NCBI GenBank assembly: GCA_000697335.1
Contig: JNEM01014845.1
Location: 1-56,053, forward strand
Direction of reading: 5' to 3'
DNA length: 56,053 nucleotides
Origin: Conidiobolus incongruus B7586
Taxonomy: Eukaryota > Entomophthoromycota > Entomophthoromycetes > Entomophthorales > Conidiobolaceae
How positions within the stretch are numbered: the first letter of the stretch is position 1; each line of letters begins with the position of its first letter. The position numbers and the translations under genes are program-made. Under the pieces are notes generated by a model that had not been told where the DNA came from, did not search any database, and saw only the letters and a list, made by a program, of their open reading frames with translations. Positions 47,605-56,053 of the stretch are shown here, piece after piece.

Positions 47605-49042
47605 ATGGATAATCTACCATCGGATGTTGATACTGAAACTGAAGATATTAAAACTATTTATTTTGAAGATCAAATTCTAGATTTTGATTTTCATCCTAAT
47701 AAAAGATATATCGTTTCAAGCTTAGTATCTGGGGAAATTTTTGGGTATTTTAATTATCGTTGTACTAGTGTATAATATTAGTTTTAACTCTATATTTTTA
47801 TTAGTCATACTTATACTTCAGAATTCGAAGATCCTCCAGAGGAAGTGAATATTTGGGATAACAATCAAGAATCTTGTCGAGGAGTACGCTTTACTTTATC
47901 CGGAGAAGGTATTCGTTTTATAATTTATATTATACTTAATATTAACCCACTATGTAGACATTGTTGCAATTTATAAGGATGCTTCTTGGGTGAGACTTAA
48001 TTCAGAAACCTTTCAACCAGTTCGAGTTCAAGAGGAGAGTCATTCTGTTGGGTTAAATAGTCTCTGTGTTTTAGAGCATAATTTAATAGCTACTGGGGAT
48101 GAAGATGGAATTGTTAAACTTTGGGATATCAGAGAAAAAAGCTCAGTAGCAAAATTTCATGAACATGAAGATTACATTACTGACATGTCTTATGTCTATC
48201 ATAAGAGATCTCTTATCTCTGTTGGTGGTGATGGTTACCTTTCCGTATATGATCTTCGTAAAAAGGCGCTCTTAGCTAGATCTGACCAACAAGAAGAAGA
48301 ATTACTATCAATCAGTGTGATTAAGAATGGTAAAAAGGTTCTAGTTGGCACTCAAGAAGGAATTTTAAGTATATGGGATTGGGGTAATTTTGGAGATATG
48401 ACAGATAGAATGAAAGGACATCAACTATCAATCGATTCTATTTGTAAAATCAATGAAGATACAGTATGTACTGGATGCAGTGATGGAAATATTCGGGTTG
48501 TTGGTATCTTGCCCAATAAAATCAAAGGCACGCTTGGTAGTCATAAAGATATGCCAGTCGAAAAGGTAAAAGGTGATCCATTTAATGAGTTTGTTGTTAG
48601 CTGTTCTCAAGATTGCACAATGGTTTTCTGGGATGCAAAAGAATTGTTTGAGACTGGAAATCTTCCTAATGAATCTAAGCAATCTTTGAATTTTCCTGAA
48701 GCACAGCTAGATCAAGAGGATTCTGATGATAGTGACGACGAAAATGACTTTATTGAGGACGGCCAACATCAATCTGAAAATGATAGTGAAGCGGATGAAG
48801 AAGGAAATGGAGAACAGACTTACGAAGATCATGACAGTCCTGCTAATTTGGACAGTTTTATCAATGATTTATCTAACACAGATAATGCCACCTCAGACCC
48901 ATCTGATGATGAATTCGACTCTGACAGCGATTCCGATAATGCCAAAAAGAAAAAAGAAAACGGAAAAAGAAAAAAGAAAGACAAAAAATTGAAAAATGCC
49001 AATCGACCTAAGAAAATTAAATCATTTTTTTCTGATCTTTAA
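47605..49042 (+). CDS. JIP5: JIP5/WDR55 WD40 protein, 60S biogenesis
   Basis: Three exons: 47605-47744, 47805-47908 and 47958-49042, introns of 60 and 49 nt, 442 residues. The phases (2, then 1) restore EIFGHTYTSEF and TLSGEDIVAIYKD at the junctions. WD-repeat signatures: LIATGDEDGIVKLWDIREK, HEDYITDMSYV, LISVGGDGYLSVYDLRKK, VVSCSQDCTMVFWD. The tail is typical of WDR55/JIP5: a long Asp/Glu/Ser-rich stretch (~310-410), then a Lys-rich end closing KKIKSFFSDL. The family is nucleolar and linked to pre-rRNA processing and 60S assembly. It is tandem with WDR48, but the two are different WD40 families, not a tandem duplication. Confidence 0.92.
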
Positions 49043-50313
49043 ACATTGCATTAATTAAATGTAGAAATTATTTAATATATAGACTAATACCATAGACCAA
49101 ATACAATATCAGCTAGTTATTTTGTTCGTTTTAATTCCATATTTATAATAGACAATTGACTAATTAGTTTTTTTATTAATTTGTTCTCAATTAAATTTAG
49201 CAATTTTTATAAATTTGATATTGATTCATTTTTTGAATAGTGTTAATATATACTATTTAATATTGGTAGTTATAAATTTAAGCAACAAAGTTTAAATAAT
49301 TGAAATAAGTCAAGTATGAATTTGTCTATTAGTAAATATTTTTATAATCATTTCATTTGTATTAACTCTATTTGCTCAAATTTGTTAAATTGTGGATAAA
49401 ATTGAATTATTTAAACAATTACATTTCTATTAATATTTATAGTCATTAGAATTAACTTGGTAATACAAATTTTGTTTGATTCAATATGTCTCAAATTTTT
49501 CAAACACAATTATAATATAATAATAGAAATTAAATATTGAACTGTATTAATATACTTAGCATTACAGTATCTTAAAAATTATCATTAGTTTTTTTGATTA
49601 GCCAGTGTGAAGCAATCTATTTTTTTAAGTAAAATACTATTACCACTTGATTTTTTAATAATTATTAAGAATTTCATTATATGTATAGTTCTTGTGAATG
49701 AAATGATTTAAATTTCGACAAAGTTATCAAATATTAGCTAATTCAATGAAGATAGATACGAATCTCAATTATCATAACTAAATCAAATTTAAACATGATT
49801 TAATTAATTTAAAATTAGATATGATTGATATAATTAGTCATATAGAATTCAATTATAGAAAATAGTTATGAGAGGAATCAAAATATAATATTAAAAATAA
49901 TGATTTTAATATTAATAGCAATATCTATTACTATCTCCACAACACTAATAATCATCAACAATATCAATATTTCTAACTAAATATCTGAATTAAGGTTAAC
50001 CCATAATAGGAAACTAGCCATTAAGACAATTTAATTTTAAGAATTGGACTGCAATTAAATTTATTAAACCAATTCTTTACACCAAAACAGACTCAAGTCA
50101 AAATTGTAATTACCCCACACTCATTAACAATAAATCAAGATTATTCACAACAAATAAATATGTATTGTTTATCAGAATCAAGCTTTTTCAATCCTTTAGT
50201 TTTCTATTTTATTCTCTATTTGCATTTGCATTTGCATTTTAATTTGGTTTATTTTTAATTTAATATTGTCTTTTATTTTAATATCTAGAATTTAATAATT
50301 AGTCAGTCTTATT
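49043..50313. other. Intergenic upstream of IQGAP
   Basis: AT-rich spacer. The last 150 bp before the ATG are less AT-poor in C and contain the ATTTGC triple repeat at 50218-50236. No gene or RNA was recognised. Confidence 0.5.
50218..50236 (+). promoter_or_regulatory. Triple tandem ATTTGC upstream of IQGAP
   Basis: Three perfect copies of ATTTGC followed by A, 78-96 bp before the IQGAP ATG. This creates overlapping ATTTGCAT octamer-like sites. Regulatory use is a guess; it may also be a short microsatellite. Confidence 0.35.
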
Positions 50314-53300
50314 ATGTTAACCTCGAATCAGCCATCATTTGATATCTCTGGGTTTCATGGAAGAATCAAACTGCAGAAGCATGAGCCATCAAATTCTAAA
50401 CTGGATCTTAATCCTAATCAAACCAATCCGATAATCCAGAATATAATGAAAAAATCATCTAGCTCACTATTATTCCAAAGATCAAATAAAACATCAGAAT
50501 CCATAATATCCATGAATCTCAAATCCAAGCAATCTTTTAATCAAAACAACTCAATACACACCAACAGCAATTATGGGAGTCGCACATATATGAAAAATTG
50601 GATGGAGATTGAAAGAGATCAAGTGTTTACCTATGAATATCTTTGTCATGTCACTGAAGCTAAACAGTATGATTTTATATTATTTTTCTTGCATTTAGCA
50701 TTAATCATGTTTGAATAGATGGATTGAGTCGTGTTTGAATGTTGAATTAGGGCCATTAGATGATTTGGGAGTTAAACTTCAGAATGGAGTATTATTAGCC
50801 AAACTTGCTAAAACTTTTGAGCCCACTGTTGTCAAAAAAATATATGAGGTAATGAATTATTTTCTCTAGAACCCTTTAAATTGATTTTTTCTCATGATTT
50901 TTATAAAAACATATTATTAATGCCAATGTTAATAGGATGAGAAATTGAGTTTCCGTCATAGCGATAATATTCATTATTTCCTTAAAGCAGCTGTTAAGAC
51001 TGGACTTCCTCAGGTATTATATGGGCATAATATAATTATTAATTAATGACTTATTGTTAATTTAGAATTTCTTGTTCGAATTGACCGACTTGTATGCAAG
51101 AAAAAATATTCCCAAAGTAATTTATTGTATCCATGCTCTTAGCCATTTACTCTCACGTAAAGGCTTAGCACCCAATATTAAGAATTTGGTTGGCTATCTT
51201 GATTTTAGCGAACATCAATTAAATCTAACCCAAGCTGAGTTGGATAAAAGTGGGATCGCTTTACCATGTTTCGTTAATGTGAGCAGTGATTTGAGTCGAA
51301 TTCTCAAAGAGGAAGTGGCATCTATTAGAATTACAAAACGGTCTAAATCTGGTCGTAATCCTCGAGTGAAAAAGAGTTATGCGACGATTCACTATTCCAG
51401 TCAAATTCCTCCACGTTTTAATAACAGTGGAGAAAAAGGAAAGAATAAAAAGAACCGAAAGCTAATCCCTTCAGATCTGACTGGGTCTGATCAAGAATTA
51501 GGACTGGATTCAAGCTCATTTCTCCCTCTTCCACAGTCTTCTAAATCTACAACTAGTTTAGCTAAATCACCTAAACTCTCACCAACCCCAAAACCCCAAT
51601 TGGGACCTGCCATACTTTCTCCAAAGTCTAAATTGATTAGTATATTGAATAGGCATGGAAGTCAAAGGTATGAATCTCCTGCAACTTCCTCCTTTTCCAA
51701 TATTAGCAAAGGAAGTATTCATTCAAGCAACCAGATAGCATCCCCATGCCTCTCATCTACTTCGATGAATAGCGACTCAGATACTTCGGATAATTTAGCA
51801 TCACCTGGATGCTCAAGTGAAAATAATCAATTGTCATTTGCTTCTCGACCTCCTTTTGATAATAGTGACGAGTATCATCATATGGTTCCATTGCAAAAAT
51901 TCGATAGTTATAGTTACCTTGATTCAAGCCAAGTAAACGAGAGCCATATCCTAGAACAGAATTTATCAATGGTGCGAAAAAGACAGATTTGCTTACAGGC
52001 GATCTCTCAATTCAGCCAATCTCCATCTGATCCTGAGTTGAATTTGAATAGCTTTTTAATTGAGCCAAGTTTCATTGATAAATCTGAGCATAATCAAGAT
52101 TATTTGAATACCGAGTCTCAAATTAAAAGCTCTACCTTGAGAAAGCTTAATATAGACCCTGTAATAAGCGAATCTCAAAAAGATTCCGCTTCAAACACAA
52201 GAATTGATGGTAAGCTTTTCCAATTATATTTCTCAATATATATTAATATTGAAATCCCTGAATTAGATTTCGCACAAAAGCAACAAGAAGTGAAGCCAGG
52301 ATTCAAAGATATTGGGACAGGTACCTTAGAACGGAAGTCTTCTAAAATGACACAAAGAGTACGAGATATTTTGGATCGTAGGGCTGAAGAGAGACGAGAA
52401 AAGAATAGCATGAATACTCGCAATAATGGGAATAAACCGGATATGACATCAGCTATTCTTCCAGAACATAATGGAACGGCTCAATCTAATATTTTAACCA
52501 ATTCTACTTGTCCTGTTGAGAAACCATCAATTGTAGAGAATAAACAGAGTTATTCAAAGTGCGAATCTGAGAACGAGGAAGAGAGTGAAGAAAATGTTCG
52601 AATTAGCGTATCAGATCGAGTGAAAGCAATCATCGACCGTGAGCAACAGCTTTCTGAGTCCAACAATCCATCCAATAATTTAGTCCCATTGGGACCCAAA
52701 CCAAAGATATCTCTAGGAGAGTTATTAGAAAGAGATAAACAAGCTCAAGAATCAAATAAGATAGATGAGCCAATACAATCAAATAACTCTAATAATCATC
52801 AGAAATTCAATCAAGTTGAGCCTGAAGTGATTCTTGATTCGACAGCAGCCAAAAAAGAACTGAATGAATTATTCAAAGATGACACTAATATCCAAAGAAA
52901 ACCCCATTCTCAGGGCTGCCAGTCCAACCCCAAGGATTCACAAGCTCCAATGCGTTCATCATCATTGCATGAAGTTTCAATCAGTCCAAGGCCTATTACC
53001 ATTACCCCTCCCCAAACTTCGCCATTGGTGGATGATTATAGTGAGTCTGATGAATCTGACGAATCTTCTCATCTTGATACTTTCGAATTGGCTAGTACCA
53101 ATGATAAATCTAATCAATCTAATAGCAATAAGAGTAAGAAATCGGATGAGAATATAGCTGACTTACCGAACAGAACTTCCAATCCATCTACACAAGATGA
53201 ACAAATATCTCCAGCTAATAACAACCCCAAAGAACTTGCATTGATTACAATGTTTCGACAACTTTCTACAGAAAGTCAAACTGGATTGTTGCGTTCAATA

Positions 53301-56053
53301 TCAACAAGATCAGTTGCAATTCAAGTTGGACCTCCAATGTCTCGAAGCGTGCTTAATATTTCGGACACAGATTATGATAAAGATCTACCTGATCCACCCA
53401 CAGCTGATGATGATAATATTCCTTTAGCTCAAACAACTGGATCTTCTCATGGTTCTAGCGAGCCTAAATCGGAGTTTATATGGGAGCATTACACTCCATT
53501 TATCATCATTGTCCAAGGCATTGTGCGTGGCCATCAGCAAAGAAATAAATTTAAAAAGTTGAACTTAGAGCTGATCAGGCATTCTAAATCTATTATTGGT
53601 CTCCAGGCACAGATTAGAGGCGTTCTTTCTCGTTGTATTGCTTTAGAAAAACTCGAGATTTTGAGAGAAACTATCTCATACATTGATATTTACACTCTCC
53701 AAAGGTTCCAAGCTTTATCTAGACAAGTTTTAGCCAGAAGGAAATGGGTACCATGCTTTTATGAAGCCAAAGCTAGGACCCTGGGATTTTTCGATGCATT
53801 AATTCGATTCCAAGCACTTTGTCGCAAAGTGGCTGTTCAAAGAAAATGGGCCAGATCTTTGGGTATCCTAAATAAACTCTCAGATAAAATTGAACAGCTC
53901 CAGGGAATGTGTAGAGGGTATATTATCCGACAATACTATAGAGAAAGCTTCATTCCTCAGCTAGAATTTGCCACTCCTTCATCTCCTTTGAACTATCCTT
54001 TCCCAGAGCGACATTATGAGCACATTGTTAAATTCCAAGAGGATTACTGGGCAAATCGAGAAAGAATGCAACAACCATCGAGTGTTACTCAAGAGCCTCC
54101 AGTTGCTTCAATGCAAAATTTCTTACATCTATTAGAAGAGAGCGATTTAGACTTTGTTGAAGAATTGGAACTTGAGCAACATCGCCAAGAGGCAATTAAA
54201 AAAATAAGAGAGATTTACTTGTCAGAGTCTGCTCTTAATGATCTGGATATTAAGATAGCTCTATTGATCCGTAACAGAATCACTCTTGAAGAAGTCATTC
54301 ATTCCGTTGCTCCTACAAATCAACCCAATCAACAAGAAGCCACATCAAATGCCAGAGTACCTCTGAAGAGTTTAGATAGAGAGAATAGATTCCGATTGGA
54401 TTGTTACCAGCAGCTGTTCTATTTACTTCAAACACAACCAAGATATATTGCCAAATTATTAACATTAATGAATCGATCAGCTAAGTACAATCCAGAAGGA
54501 AATTCCGATTCGCAAAAATTCTTCGAAATGGTCGTGTTAACTCTGTTCAATTTTGCTCAAAAGCCAAGGGAAGAATATTTGCTATTGAATTTGTTCCAAA
54601 GTGCTATTCACCACGAATTATCTGGTCTTAACTTGATTGAAGAATTCTTAAGAGGAAATCCAGTGTTTATCAAATTAGCTGTTCATTATAATAGAGGAGC
54701 TAAAGAACGTCAATATCTAAGAGATTTGCTTCAGCCTATCATCAACGAGATACTTGATGAACCTGAAATTGATTTGCAGACCAATCCACTATTGATTTAT
54801 CGTCAGTTGATTAAACAGGAGGAAATGAGAACAGGTATACGCAGCGCCAGACCTTATGATGTTACTCCAGAAACCGCTTTGAGTGATGCAGAAACTAGAA
54901 CTGTCCTCATTCAACACCTCCAGCAATTGAGATCTATAACTGATCAGTTTATTGATCGAATTTACCAATCTCTAGATAAGATGCCATATGGAATCCGATA
55001 TATTGCTAAAGAATTAAAGAATTCCCTGATGAGGAAGTTTCCTGAGGAACATGAAGGGGTAATTATAAAAATTGTTGGGCACTTAGTCTACTATAGATAT
55101 ATCAATCCAGCTATTGTTGCTCCAGAGTCTTTCGATGTCACCGAGCGAGAAGTGACTCCATACCATCGTCGATGCTTAGCTGAGGTTGCTAAAATGCTTA
55201 ATCAAGTGTCCATGGGCAAACTGTTTACTGATGATAACCTGTTTTTACAACCTTTGAATAATTATGTTGCCTATACCTCCGAAAAGTTTGCTAAATATAT
55301 CCAGGCTGTTACTGAAGTGCCTGATCCAGAACACTTCTTCAATATTGACGAATTCCTCGACTTGGCTAATACCAGTAAGCCTGTGATCTATATATCCCCT
55401 CAAGAAATATACTCTCTACATAGGTTGATAGCGGACAACAAGGACTTTTTGGTTGCTAAGACCGATGATCCTTTGTTAATCATACTCAAAGACTTGGGAG
55501 AGGTTCCAGTTATCTCTGCTGATCAAGCCGTATCAAACTCTAAACCAATATCTCTATACTTGACAAATCGCTTTTCAAATACGCAAGAGACTGAAGCCAA
55601 AATGAAGCACTTATTTGTTGAAACCAAACGATTGATAAGTTACGTAATTCAAGTGCAATCTGGTTCTAGTTTATTAGATATACTGGAGAAGCCTATTGGA
55701 CCAGTTGAGGAAAAGAGATTCCGTCAGCTTGCAGAAAAAGAAGCTCAAATTCATGCTAAGCACAGCTCTCATCCGTTGCTAGATCTGAGCTCTATGACTT
55801 TTGTACAGTTGAAGCAATTAGCATTTTCTAACTGTTTGAAGTTAGAGCAAGGAAATTGGATCAGTAGGAATGACAACTATCAAAAGATCATCAGTTCCAT
55901 TGCGGTGGATATCCGAACCAAGCATCGCCGCCGAACCCAAAGGAAAGAAGAAATCATAAAGATCAAACAAACATTGAAGCACTTGCACGACAAGATGGCT
56001 TATTTAGAATCCTGTAAACAGACATATTGTGATTATTTAAATGCTTGCCGGTC
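50314..56053 (+). CDS. IQGAP/Rng2-type cytokinetic scaffold, 3' end outside window
   Basis: Exons 50314-50666, 50719-50848, 50936-51013, 51066-52209 and 52267-56053 (still open), introns of 52, 87, 52 and 57 nt, about 1830 residues so far. Order of parts: a Ser/Asn-rich leader (1-95); a calponin-homology domain (~100-230; VKLQNGVLLAKLAKTF, SDNIHYFLKAAVKTGLP); a long disordered linker; IQ-type calmodulin/light-chain sites (~980-1126; IIGLQAQIRGVLSR, IEQLQGMCRGYIIR); a RasGAP-related domain (~1300-1620; YNRGAKERQYLRDLLQPI, IPYG-like MPYGIRYIAKELKNSL, YYRYINPAIVAPESFD); and the RasGAP C-terminal region (~1700-1830; YQKIISSIAVDIRTKHRRR). These match human IQGAP1 block by block. Fungal IQGAPs organise the actomyosin ring. 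Only a short C-terminus is missing. The last intron is optional by frame (see Part 2). Confidence 0.95.

Noticed and set aside
47605-49042. WDR48 and JIP5 as a tandem WD40 duplication
   Set aside because: They belong to different WD40 families with distinct C-termini and unrelated intron positions.
1-56053. CRISPR arrays, prokaryotic operons or a viral gene block
   Set aside because: No regularly spaced direct repeats and no tightly packed intronless gene run; all identified genes are eukaryotic with spliceosomal introns.

Overview
The window is nuclear DNA from a eukaryote, most likely a fungus, with compact genes set in very AT-rich spacers. Most genes are cut by one to four short introns of about 48-87 nt, with GTAA/GTAT donors and AG acceptors. 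The gene set (IQGAP/Rng2-type scaffold, Nup82/Nup88, WDR48/Bun107, JIP5/WDR55, RLP24, EMG1, a SulP permease with a STAS domain) fits a fungus. The extreme AT bias with many introns suggests an early-diverging lineage, for example Entomophthoromycotina. Anaerobic Neocallimastigomycota seem less likely because a mitochondrial fission protein (MTFP1) and another protein with a mitochondrial-type leader are present. The placement is inference; no marker here settles it.

Layout. 1-6.7 kb: the 3' part of a PH-domain gene, RIO1 kinase (minus), EMG1/NEP1 methyltransferase and ribosomal protein uL18 (RPL5), whose second intron carries a C/D box snoRNA. 6.7-12.7 kb: an AT-rich transposon graveyard with a decayed Tc1/mariner-like element, its terminal repeats and a second related relic. 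12.7-17.6 kb: an RNF5/RMA1-like RING E3, a small mitochondrial-type membrane protein (minus), tRNA-Lys(UUU), and an unidentified protein with a PHD-type zinc finger segment (minus). 19.3-20.5 kb: an acidic protein with SUMO-interaction-like motifs (minus). 20.5-30.8 kb: mostly AT desert around a four-exon RNase H2 subunit C gene and an isolated 52-codon reading frame. 30.8-33.1 kb: intronless sulfate permease. 35.8-38.1 kb: Nup82/Nup88 (minus). 39.9-42.1 kb: MTFP1, RLP24 and a 64-residue protein (minus). 43.4-49.0 kb: WDR48 and JIP5/WDR55. 50.3 kb to the end: an IQGAP (CH, IQ, RasGAP-related domain, RasGAP C-terminal domain) that runs off the window.

How the genes relate. Five genes serve ribosome production: RIO1 and EMG1 (40S maturation), RPL5, RLP24 and JIP5 (60S). 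The RPL5 intron snoRNA is predicted to guide methylation of the large-subunit rRNA, so one transcript supplies both a 60S protein and an rRNA modification guide. The other genes are unrelated housekeeping functions.

The strongest unannotated signal is the intronic snoRNA: an 18-nt antisense element directly abuts a CUGA D box and matches the universally conserved LSU rRNA segment AUAGGGGCGAAAGACUAA with one G-U pair. Other points for a second look are an IQGAP intron of 57 nt (3n, no in-frame stop), an arginine at the RasGAP finger position that human IQGAP1 lacks, and the transposon relics with a perfect 30-bp palindrome where two terminal repeats meet.
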